NCBI GenBank assembly: GCA_903913215.1
Contig: CAIWKE010000040.1
Coordinates: 1-41,713 of the forward strand
Reading direction: 5' to 3'
From: an uncultured Holophagaceae bacterium
GTDB taxonomy: Bacteria > Acidobacteriota > Holophagae > Holophagales > Holophagaceae
Length of the DNA stretch: 41,713 nt
The notes under the pieces were generated by a model. The model ran no database searches. It saw only the letters and a program-made list of their open reading frames with translations, and was not told where the DNA came from. Shown here piece by piece: positions 1 through 6,867 of this stretch. Numbering within the stretch: position 1 is the stretch's first letter; each line of letters begins with the position of its first letter. The position numbers and the translations under genes are program-made.

Positions 1-96
1 GGGTCACACCCGTTCCCATCCCGAACACGGCAGTTAAGACTTGGAGGGCCGATGATACTGCTCTGCACAGGAGTGGGAAAGTAGGTCGCTGCGACG
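1..96 (+). rRNA. rrf: 5S rRNA, 3' part (5' end outside window)
   Basis: The first bases carry the conserved 5S loop region (CCCATCCCGAACACGG) and continue through the usual 3' half to GGTCGCTGCGAC, where the 5S 3' strand should end. The first roughly 20 bases of the gene lie left of the window. The position directly before stacked terminators fits the last gene of an rRNA operon. The exact 3' end is uncertain by a few bases. Confidence 0.93.
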
Positions 97-107
97 TTAA
101 TATCACC

Positions 108-144
108 CTCCGGGCCATCACCAAGATGGCCCGGAGCCGTTTTT
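108..144 (+). terminator. Rho-independent terminator of the rRNA operon (hairpin 1)
   Basis: A perfect 12-bp stem (108-119 with 125-136), 5-base loop ACCAA, is followed by CCG and five T (140-144). It is a textbook intrinsic terminator just after the 5S gene. Confidence 0.9.
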
Positions 145-146
145 AG

Positions 147-171
147 GGACACCTAGGGTGTCCTGTTTTTT
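147..171 (+). terminator. Second tandem terminator (hairpin 2)
   Basis: GGACACC (147-153) pairs with GGTGTCC (157-163) around a 3-base loop, and a run of six T (166-171) follows. It starts three bases after the T-run of hairpin 1. Confidence 0.75.
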
Positions 172-178
172 GCACCCC

Positions 179-202
179 GCCCCCGGATCCCCGGGGGCTT
201 TT
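179..202 (+). terminator. Third stacked hairpin, terminator-like
   Basis: GCCCCCGG (179-186) pairs perfectly with CCGGGGGC (191-198) around ATCC and is followed by TTTT (199-202). The U-tract is short, so it may be a weak terminator or a structure in the ppdK leader. Confidence 0.45.
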
Positions 203-247
203 GGCTTTCATGCGGGCTACACTGAGAAATCCGCATGGAGGAGTCCA

Positions 248-2962
248 ATGAACAAAGGTGTTTACACCTTCGGGGGGAACCGCAACGAGGGCGGCGCATC
301 CATGCGCAACCTGCTGGGCGGCAAAGGCTGCAACCTGGCAGAGATGGCCGGTCTTGGAATTCCGGTTCCGCCCGGGTTCACCCTGACTACGGAGCAGTGT
401 GTCGCCTACTACACCAATGGACGCCAACTGGTGGAGCCCCTGAAAAAGGAAGTCACCGACGCCCTGGCCTGGCTGGAGGGTGTGCGCGGCTGCGGCTTCG
501 GATCCACTGAAAATCCTCTGCTGCTTTCGGTGCGCTCCGGCGCGCGTGTCTCCATGCCCGGCATGATGGACACGGTCCTCAACCTGGGTCTCAACGATCA
601 GACCGTCGTCGCCCTTGAGAAGGCCAGCGGCAATCCGCGCTTTGCCTGGGACTCCTACCGCCGCTTCATCACGATGTATAGCAATGTGGTGCTGGGCGTC
701 GAGCACGGTCTCTTCGAGGCGGAACTGGAGCGCGCCAAGGAACGGGCTGGCAAGCACCAGGACACTGACCTCACCGTGGACGAATGGAAGGTCCTCGTCA
801 CGGCCTTCAAGGAAATCGTCCGTGATGAAACAGGCCATCCATTCCCGCAGGAGCCCATGGAGCAACTCTGGGGCGCCATCCGCGCCGTCTTCGAGAGCTG
901 GAACACTGCCCGCGCCATCACCTACCGCCGCCTGAACCGCATTCCCGATGACTGGGGCACCGGCGTCAACGTGCAGAGCATGGTCTTCGGCAACATGGGC
1001 GATGACTGTGGCACCGGCGTCGCGTTCACCCGCGATCCCGCCACTGGCGAGCGCCTCTTCTATGGCGAGTACCTCATCAACGCCCAGGGTGAGGATGTGG
1101 TAGCCGGCATCCGGACGCCCCAGCCCATCACGCGCAAACAGGCTGATGGCACTGGCTTGAAAAGCCTCGAAGATGCAATGCCCGCCTCCTTCGCGGAGCT
1201 GGACGCCACCTGCAAGCGCCTGGAGACCCACTTCAAGGACATGCAGGACATCGAGTTCACCATCGAGCGCGGCAAGCTCTTCCTCCTCCAGACGCGCACC
1301 GGTAAGCGGACCGCCATGGCGGGCATCCGCATCGCCATCGACCTGGTGGATGAGGGCCTCATCGACAGCAAGACCGCGCTCAAGCGCATCGACGCTGACA
1401 GCCTCTCGCAACTGCTCGCTCCGGTCTTCGATCCCAAGGAGAAGGATCGCTTGCGTCAGGAAGGGAAAATGCTGACCAAGGGGCTGAATGCCGGTCCTGG
1501 CGCAGCCACCGGGCTCATCGCTCTCACGGCCGAAGAGGCCGAGCGCATGGCCCCCGAAGGTCCCGTGGTGCTGGTCCGCATCGAGACCAGCCCTGAGGAT
1601 ATCTCCGGCATGGTCGCTTCCCAGGGCATCCTTACCGCCCGCGGTGGGATGACCAGCCACGCCGCCGTGGTCGCCCGCGGCATGGGCAAACCCTGCGTTT
1701 GCGGTGCCTCGGCGCTTCAGATTGATGTGGCCCGGGGCATTGTGCGCGTGGGTGACCGCGAGCTCAAGGCCAACCAGGACTGGATCTCCATCGACGGGTC
1801 CACGGGCGAGGTGTTCGCGGGCAAGCTCAGCGCCCATCCCTCCGAGGTGAACCAGGTACTGGTTGATGGCCGCCTCAAGGCCGAGGACAGCGAGCTCTAC
1901 CAGCGCTTCGCGAAGATTATGACCTGGAGTCACGCGGCCAAGCGCCTGAAGGTGCGCACCAATGCCGACACCCCGCATGACGCCGCCGTAGCCCGCGCTT
2001 TCGGCGCCGAGGGCATCGGCCTCTGCCGCACGGAGCACATGTTCTTCGAGGGCGAGCGCATCATCGCCGTACGGGAGATGATCCTGGCCACCGACACCGA
2101 GGGCCGCAAGAAGGCCCTGGCCAAGCTCCTGCCCATGCAGCGTGAGGACTTTGAAGGCATCTTCACGGCGATGAATGGCCTGCCCGTGAACATCCGCCTG
2201 CTGGATCCACCCCTCCATGAGTTCCTGCCCCAGGACGAGCATGGGCAGCGGGAGATGGCCGAGGTGCTGGGCGTGGATCTGGGCACCGTGGAGCGGCGTG
2301 TGACCCAGTTGCATGAGTTCAACCCCATGATGGGCCACCGGGGCTGCCGCCTGGGCATCACCTTCCCGGAGATCATCCGCATGCAGGTGCGTGCGATTGC
2401 CGAGGCCGCCCTGAACGTTGCCGCCAAGGGCATCAAGGCCATTCCCGAGGTCATGGTCCCCCTCATCGGCACCGTGAAGGAACTGGCCTTCACCAAGGCC
2501 GAGATGCTGGACGAGATCGCCCAGGTCAACAAAGAGCGGGGCACTCAGTTCACCTGCCCCATCGGCACCATGATCGAGATCCCACGGGCCGCCATCACTG
2601 CGGACCGAATTGCCGTGGAAGCTGAGTTCTTCAGCTTCGGCACCAACGACCTCACGCAAATGGGCTTTGGCTTCAGCCGGGACGATGCTGGGACTTTCCT
2701 GCCCGAGTACATTGGCAAGAAGATCCTGGAGGAGGACCCCTTCCAGAGCCTGGATCAGGAGGGCATTGGGGAACTGGTGCGCATCGCCTGTGAGAAGGGC
2801 CGCTCCGTCCGCCCCGGCATCAAGCTGGGCGTCTGCGGCGAGCACGGGGGCGATCCCCGCAGCGTGGTGTTCTTCCACGGCGTGGGGCTGGACTATGTGA
2901 GCTGCAGTCCTTACCGAGTACCCATTGCAACCCTGGCGGCGGCCCAGGCAGCCACCGAGTAG
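248..2962 (+). CDS. ppdK: Pyruvate, phosphate dikinase
   Basis: Cytosolic enzyme interconverting pyruvate + ATP + Pi and phosphoenolpyruvate + AMP + PPi, linking glycolysis and gluconeogenesis. The product is 904 residues, normal for the family (about 870-910). The N-terminal half is the ATP-grasp nucleotide-binding domain (GGKGCNLAEM near residue 20). The phosphohistidine domain has GGMTSHAAVVARG with the swivelling His at residue 471. The C-terminal PEP/pyruvate barrel carries GVCGEHGGDP with the catalytic Cys at about 863. The ATG at 248 is chosen because GGAGGA sits 7-10 bases upstream and the protein then begins with the family's usual MNKGVYTFGGN; the open frame extends further left without such a signal. 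It is monocistronic by context: stacked terminators lie upstream and a terminator lies downstream. A very long antisense open frame over this gene is a composition artefact. Confidence 0.97.
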   Translation: MNKGVYTFGGNRNEGGASMRNLLGGKGCNLAEMAGLGIPVPPGFTLTTEQCVAYYTNGRQLVEPLKKEVTDALAWLEGVRGCGFGSTENPLLLSVRSGARVSMPGMMDTVLNLGLNDQTVVALEKASGNPRFAWDSYRRFITMYSNVVLGVEHGLFEAELERAKERAGKHQDTDLTVDEWKVLVTAFKEIVRDETGHPFPQEPMEQLWGAIRAVFESWNTARAITYRRLNRIPDDWGTGVNVQSMVFGNMGDDCGTGVAFTRDPATGERLFYGEYLINAQGEDVVAGIRTPQPITRKQADGTGLKSLEDAMPASFAELDATCKRLETHFKDMQDIEFTIERGKLFLLQTRTGKRTAMAGIRIAIDLVDEGLIDSKTALKRIDADSLSQLLAPVFDPKEKDRLRQEGKMLTKGLNAGPGAATGLIALTAEEAERMAPEGPVVLVRIETSPEDISGMVASQGILTARGGMTSHAAVVARGMGKPCVCGASALQIDVARGIVRVGDRELKANQDWISIDGSTGEVFAGKLSAHPSEVNQVLVDGRLKAEDSELYQRFAKIMTWSHAAKRLKVRTNADTPHDAAVARAFGAEGIGLCRTEHMFFEGERIIAVREMILATDTEGRKKALAKLLPMQREDFEGIFTAMNGLPVNIRLLDPPLHEFLPQDEHGQREMAEVLGVDLGTVERRVTQLHEFNPMMGHRGCRLGITFPEIIRMQVRAIAEAALNVAAKGIKAIPEVMVPLIGTVKELAFTKAEMLDEIAQVNKERGTQFTCPIGTMIEIPRAAITADRIAVEAEFFSFGTNDLTQMGFGFSRDDAGTFLPEYIGKKILEEDPFQSLDQEGIGELVRIACEKGRSVRPGIKLGVCGEHGGDPRSVVFFHGVGLDYVSCSPYRVPIATLAAAQAATE

Positions 2963-2982
2963 CAGTTCCGGTATCCTGGAAA

Positions 2983-3007
2983 GGCCGCGCCACGCGCGGC
3001 CTTTTTT
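2983..3007 (+). terminator. Rho-independent terminator after ppdK / in the ettA leader
   Basis: GGCCGCGC (2983-2990) pairs with GCGCGGCC (2994-3001) around CAC and is followed by six T (3002-3007). The T-run ends 13 bases before the ettA ATG, so there is no room for a promoter between them. Confidence 0.85.
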
Positions 3008-3020
3008 GTCGGATACAGCC

Positions 3021-4706
3021 ATGGCCAAGAGCGTCAGCGATCAGCCCGAGATCATCTACTCGATGATGCGGGTCAGCAAGATCTACAACAACAAGCCCGT
3101 CATCAAGGACATCTCCCTCAGCTACTTCTACGGCGCCAAGATCGGCGTGCTGGGCCTCAACGGGTCTGGCAAGAGCACGGTGCTGCGCATCATGGCGGGG
3201 GTGGATCACGACTTCAATGGGGAGGCCGTGCTCAGCAAGGGCTACACCACGGGCATTCTGGACCAAGAGCCCAAGCTGGACCCGGACAAGACCGTGCTGG
3301 AGATCGTGGAGGAGGGCGCCGCAGAGCAGGTGGGCTGGCTCAAGGCCTACAACGCCATCAGCGAGCAGTTTGCAGACCCCGATGCGGACATGGATGCGCT
3401 GCTGGCCCAGCAAGGCGAGTTGCAGGAGAAGATCGACGCCCACGACTGCTGGGATCTGGACTCGCGGCTGGAGCAGGCCATGGACGCCCTCCGCTGCCCG
3501 GATCCGGACACCAAGATCAGCGTGCTCTCCGGCGGTGAGCGCCGCCGCGTGGCCCTCTGCCGCCTGCTGCTGCAGAAACCCGACATTCTGTTGCTGGACG
3601 AACCCACCAACCACCTGGACGCCGAGACTGTGGCCTGGCTGGAGAAGCACCTGCAGGACTACGCGGGCACGGTCATCGCCGTCACCCATGACCGCTACTT
3701 CCTGGACCACGTGGCCCAGTGGATCCTCGAGCTGGATCGCGGCGAGGGCATCCCCTGGAAGGGCAACTACTCCAGCTGGCTGGAGCAGAAATCGGGCCGT
3801 CTGGCTCGCGAGGAGAAGTCCGACCAGAAGCGCCAGAAGACCCTGGAGCGAGAGCTGGAGTGGATCCGCATGTCCCCCAAGGGACAGCACACCAAGAGCA
3901 AGGATCGCATCGCCAACTACGAGCGGCTGGCGGGGGAGGAGGGTCGCCAGAAGGAGCAGGAGCTGGAGATCTACATTCCCAGTGGCCCGCGCCTGGGCGA
4001 CCTGGTGGCGGAATTGGACGGCGTCTCCAAGGGCTACGGCGATCGGATTCTTTTCGAGAACCTCAGTTTCGCCATCCCCCGCGCCGGCATCCTGGGTGTC
4101 ATCGGGCCCAACGGCGCCGGCAAGTCCACGCTGCTGCGCCTGCTCACGGGGCAGGAGACGCCGGACAGCGGCAGCATCCGCCTGGGTGAGACCGTGCGCA
4201 TGGCCTACGTGGACCAGCTGCGGGCCAACCTGAATATGGAGAAGACCGTGTTTGAAGCTGTCTCCGGCGGCTACGAGCAGATCGAGCTGGGCGGCAAGCT
4301 CATCAATGCCCGGGCCTGGCTGAGCCGCTTCGGATTCAGTGGCGACTCCCAGCAGAAGAAGATCGCCGAATTGAGCGGCGGTCAGCAGAACCGCCTCAAC
4401 CTGGCCCTGACCCTCAAGAGCGAAGCCAACCTGCTCTTCTTCGATGAGCCCACCAACGACCTGGACGTGAACACCATGCGTGCCCTGGAAGAGGCCATCG
4501 AGTCCTTCGCCGGCAGTGCGGTGCTGGTCAGCCATGACCGCTGGTTCCTGGATCGCCTGGCCACTCACATCCTGGCCTTTGAGGGGGACTCCCAGGTCCA
4601 GTTCTTCGATGGCAACTACAGCCAGTACGAGGAGTACCGCAAGGATGTGCTGGGGCTGAAGCCCTTCGATCCGCACCGCATCAAGTACCGGAAGCTGACC
4701 CGATGA
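3021..4706 (+). CDS. ettA: ABC-F protein EttA (energy-dependent translational throttle)
   Basis: Cytosolic soluble ABC-F ATPase. EttA binds the ribosomal E site and gates the start of elongation according to ATP/ADP. The protein is 561 residues, the usual EttA length. It has two ABC cassettes: Walker A GLNGSGKST (45-53) with LSGGERRRVAL and LLLDEPTNHLD, then GPNGAGKST (about 362-370) with LSGGQQNRLNLAL and FFDEPTNDLD. A charged linker (EEKSDQKRQKTLERELEW) separates them and contains the P-site tRNA interaction motif. No transmembrane segments are seen. The ATG at 3021 gives the typical MAKSVSDQPEIIYSM start; no clear ribosome-binding site precedes it. The stop overlaps the next start by 4 bases (ATGA), so the downstream membrane protein is probably translationally coupled. 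EttA is preferred over Uup because the length and the N-terminus match. Confidence 0.93.
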   Translation: MAKSVSDQPEIIYSMMRVSKIYNNKPVIKDISLSYFYGAKIGVLGLNGSGKSTVLRIMAGVDHDFNGEAVLSKGYTTGILDQEPKLDPDKTVLEIVEEGAAEQVGWLKAYNAISEQFADPDADMDALLAQQGELQEKIDAHDCWDLDSRLEQAMDALRCPDPDTKISVLSGGERRRVALCRLLLQKPDILLLDEPTNHLDAETVAWLEKHLQDYAGTVIAVTHDRYFLDHVAQWILELDRGEGIPWKGNYSSWLEQKSGRLAREEKSDQKRQKTLERELEWIRMSPKGQHTKSKDRIANYERLAGEEGRQKEQELEIYIPSGPRLGDLVAELDGVSKGYGDRILFENLSFAIPRAGILGVIGPNGAGKSTLLRLLTGQETPDSGSIRLGETVRMAYVDQLRANLNMEKTVFEAVSGGYEQIELGGKLINARAWLSRFGFSGDSQQKKIAELSGGQQNRLNLALTLKSEANLLFFDEPTNDLDVNTMRALEEAIESFAGSAVLVSHDRWFLDRLATHILAFEGDSQVQFFDGNYSQYEEYRKDVLGLKPFDPHRIKYRKLTR

Positions 4707-5320
4707 CCGACACCGTGCCCCGTGCCTCAGGCTTGGCGCTGCTCAGCGCCGGGCTGGGTCTGCTCTTGGGCGCCGCGGCCCTCTGGGTGGGCCTCGGCGA
4801 TGGTGCCATCGCCCAGTGGGCATTCGGAACCGCCTGTCTGCTGCAGGTGCCCCCGGCCCTGAGCCTGCGCGGCCGCGTGCTGGATGGCCTGGGTAACCGA
4901 GGCCTGGAGCGGGAACGCCGCACCCTGCGCAGCGTGAGCTACCTGCTCCGCTTTCTGGCCCTGGGCACGGCCATGGCCGCGGTCTCGGCCCTGCTGGGCG
5001 AGCGCTCACCCAGGCTCAATGTCCTGCCTCTGGGCCTGTCCCTGATGGCCACTGCGTCCCTGGGTGGCCTGTGGCTGGTCAAGCGGTCCTTGGAGGCCCT
5101 ACATCCGGCCCTGGCCCAGGATGCCAGCCGCAGCCGCACCCTCTTCGAGCTGGCGGCCCTGCTGCTCGCGGGCAGCCTCCTGGGCCGCTGGTTCCCCTGG
5201 GCCGACGCCTCCACGGCGCTGGTGATGGCGGTGGGCCTCTTCGTGGAGGGACGGACCCTCGGCAAGGGGTCCACCCTGGCACCCCCTTCCTGCGCGGGCG
5301 GCTGCGGCAGCTGCGGCTGA
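4703..5320 (+). CDS. Small CDF-like membrane protein with Cys-rich C-terminus
   Basis: The product is 205 residues with about five or six hydrophobic segments (roughly residues 8-28, 38-55, 80-100, 108-126, 145-162, 166-180). The last pair (AALLLAGSLLGRWFPWADAS, then TALVMAVGLFVEG) resembles TM5-TM6 of cation diffusion facilitator transporters, including the Asp and the WADxxxA pattern. The usual HxxxD/DxxxD metal-site pairs and the cytoplasmic CDF domain are missing. The tail ends CAGGCGSCG, three closely spaced cysteines that could bind a metal. It is likely an inner-membrane protein of unknown substrate; CDF kinship is an inference from the C-terminal half. It overlaps ettA by 4 bases and the methyltransferase start by 1 base (TGATG), so the three genes read as one transcript. 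Confidence 0.8.
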   Translation: MTDTVPRASGLALLSAGLGLLLGAAALWVGLGDGAIAQWAFGTACLLQVPPALSLRGRVLDGLGNRGLERERRTLRSVSYLLRFLALGTAMAAVSALLGERSPRLNVLPLGLSLMATASLGGLWLVKRSLEALHPALAQDASRSRTLFELAALLLAGSLLGRWFPWADASTALVMAVGLFVEGRTLGKGSTLAPPSCAGGCGSCG

Positions 5321-6180
5321 TGCGCGTTCTGGAGCTGTTCTCGGGCCTGGGGGGCTGGCGCTTTGCCCTCCGGGAGCGGGGCCAGGTCCTGGCAGCTTAC
5401 GATGTGAACGAAGCCGCCAACGCTACCTACGCCCTGAATCACGGCGAGGTGCCTGTCCCTCGAGAGCTGGCCCACCTTAGCCTCCAGGAGCTGGCTGGCC
5501 ATGGCGCTGACACCTGGCTCCTGAGTCCGCCCTGCCAGCCCTTCTGCCGCATGGGCAACCACCAGGGCCTGGAGGACCGCCGCTCCCGGGCCTTCCTCCA
5601 CCTCATGGACCTCTTCCGCGAGGCGCCCCCGGAGCGCTTGGTGCTGGAAAACGTGGGTGGCTTCCTGGGCTCCGATGCCCACGCCCTGCTGCTGGACCGA
5701 ATTCGGGCCCACGGTCTCCATTGGCTCGACCTCCAAGCCTGCGCCAGTCATTTCGGCTTGCCCAACATGCGGCCTCGGGTCTTTGTGGTGGCCTCGCGGA
5801 AACCCTTGATTGCGCGGCCCCTGCCACAGCTGCAGCCCGAACCCCTGGGCGCCTTCCTGGATGCGGTCGAGGACGAGCGCCTGTACCTCGACGCCGAGAC
5901 CTACGCACGCCACGGCTTTGGCATGGACCTGGTGCGGGCCGAGGAGCGGCGCAGCACCTGCTTTATCGGCGGCTACGGACGGCGCTTCGTGGGCAGCGGC
6001 CCCTTCTTGAAGACCGAGCGCGGCGTGCGGCGTTTCTCGCCTTCAGAAGTTGCCCGGTTGCTGGGCCTGCCTGCCACTTTCCGCTTCCCGGAGCAGCTCT
6101 CACTGGAGGTCCGCTACAAGCTGCTGGGCAACGGCCTCTCCATTCCTGTGGCCGCCTGGGCTCTGGACCACCTGACGTGA
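5320..6180 (+). CDS. Dnmt2/TRDMT1-type tRNA (cytosine-5) methyltransferase
   Basis: A SAM-dependent C5-cytosine methyltransferase fold of 286 residues. Motif I is ELFSGLGGWRFAL (5-17). Motif IV is SPPCQPFCRMG with the catalytic Cys at 72, motif VI is ENVGGF at 110-115, and motif VIII is GLPNMRPRVFVVA. Two details favour the Dnmt2 family over a restriction-type DNA methylase: the block PPCQPFxRxG...RSxAFLHLMD, and RRSTCFIGGYGRRFVGSG (about 210-227), which matches the Dnmt2-specific CFT segment but reads C-F-I. Eukaryotic and Geobacter Dnmt2 methylate C38 in a tRNA anticodon loop (Asp or Glu). No restriction endonuclease or Vsr gene is adjacent. The start ATG shares one base with the upstream TGA, which implies translational coupling behind ettA and the CDF-like gene. 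It is shorter than animal Dnmt2 (about 390 residues). Confidence 0.85.
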   Translation: MRVLELFSGLGGWRFALRERGQVLAAYDVNEAANATYALNHGEVPVPRELAHLSLQELAGHGADTWLLSPPCQPFCRMGNHQGLEDRRSRAFLHLMDLFREAPPERLVLENVGGFLGSDAHALLLDRIRAHGLHWLDLQACASHFGLPNMRPRVFVVASRKPLIARPLPQLQPEPLGAFLDAVEDERLYLDAETYARHGFGMDLVRAEERRSTCFIGGYGRRFVGSGPFLKTERGVRRFSPSEVARLLGLPATFRFPEQLSLEVRYKLLGNGLSIPVAAWALDHLT

Positions 6181-6183
6181 ACG

Positions 6184-6245
6184 AGGGGGGACCGCCTGCG
6201 CGCCTTTGCGTGCGAATGTCCCCCCTTGTGCACCCCTGTGGGGTG
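6184..6245. repeat. Two adjacent inverted repeats in a 105-bp gap
   Basis: AGGGGGGAC (6184-6192) is complementary to GTCCCCCCT (6218-6226), with an inner CGCGC/GCGTG pairing in the loop. CACCCC (6231-6236) pairs with GGGGTG (6240-6245) immediately after. They lie between the methyltransferase stop and the nucleosidase start. No T-run follows either stem, so terminator function is uncertain. Confidence 0.5.
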
Positions 6246-6285
6246 TCCAGGCAAGGCCTGGTCACCACGCCTGTAGAATCATCCC

Positions 6286-6867
6286 ATGCGCCTCCTCGTC
6301 TCCGCCTTCGCTCCCGAACTGGGCCCCCTGGCCGCCGCCACACCACCGGGCTGGGAGATCGCCACTGTGGGTGTGGGGGCTGTGAGTGCCGCTGCGGCCA
6401 CCGCAGCCCTGGTGGCGGACCGCTGGCCCGAGGCTGTTGTATTCCTGGGTACCTGCGGCCGCTATGACCAGCGCCTGCCCCTCTTTGAGTGCCTCTGGGC
6501 CACCGAAGCCATCGCCACCTCCCAGGAAGAGGTCCGGGGTGGCGCCTACCGTCCGGGCATTGAGCGGCGCCGCTGGGTCGCCTCCCTGCCCGGAGCCCTG
6601 CCAGGACACACCGTGGTGGTGCCGCCCGCCATCACCTGCACTCGGGAAGGCGCCGCCCTGCTGGGGGCCCTGGGCCCGGTGGAGCATTTGGAACTCACGG
6701 GGGTATTTGAGGCCTGCCGCCTTTTGGGTGTGCCCTGCGGCGCGGCCCTGGTGGTGGTCAACGATGTGGGGCCGGAAGCCCAGCCCCAGTGGACCGCCAA
6801 CCATGAAGAGGGCAGCCGACGCCTGGTGGAGCGGCTGTGGGCTACGGGCTTTTTCGGAGAGGCATGA
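6286..6867 (+). CDS. Nucleoside phosphorylase/nucleosidase-like protein (MqnB-like)
   Basis: 193 residues. The N-terminus MRLLVSAFAPELGPL followed by VGVGAVSAAAATAALVA matches the opening strand and Gly-rich turn of the purine nucleoside phosphorylase/MTA-SAH nucleosidase superfamily. The C-terminal block HLELTGVFEACRLLGVP is the substrate-binding helix region (equivalent of the E-ME-A segment), and VVVNDVG takes the place of the family's catalytic S/N-D segment. Futalosine hydrolase (MqnB, menaquinone futalosine pathway) is the closest likely relative in size, but the exact substrate cannot be read from the sequence. The ATG at 6286 follows a 105-bp gap with two hairpins. Its 3' end overlaps the convergent comEC remnant by 26 bp. 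Confidence 0.65.
   Translation: MRLLVSAFAPELGPLAAATPPGWEIATVGVGAVSAAAATAALVADRWPEAVVFLGTCGRYDQRLPLFECLWATEAIATSQEEVRGGAYRPGIERRRWVASLPGALPGHTVVVPPAITCTREGAALLGALGPVEHLELTGVFEACRLLGVPCGAALVVVNDVGPEAQPQWTANHEEGSRRLVERLWATGFFGEA

Noticed and set aside
143-3028. Very long minus-strand open frame (961 codons) opposite ppdK
   Set aside because: It is a shadow caused by the GC-rich codon pattern of ppdK; its translation is low-complexity and has no recognisable domain. The same applies to other long antisense frames opposite ettA, dnaE2, imuB and aroDE.
2820-4676. 618-codon minus-strand frame opposite ettA
   Set aside because: Composition shadow of a clearly recognised gene; no start signal and no domain.
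5320-6180. Restriction-modification system
   Set aside because: No endonuclease or specificity gene is adjacent and the motif blocks point to Dnmt2.
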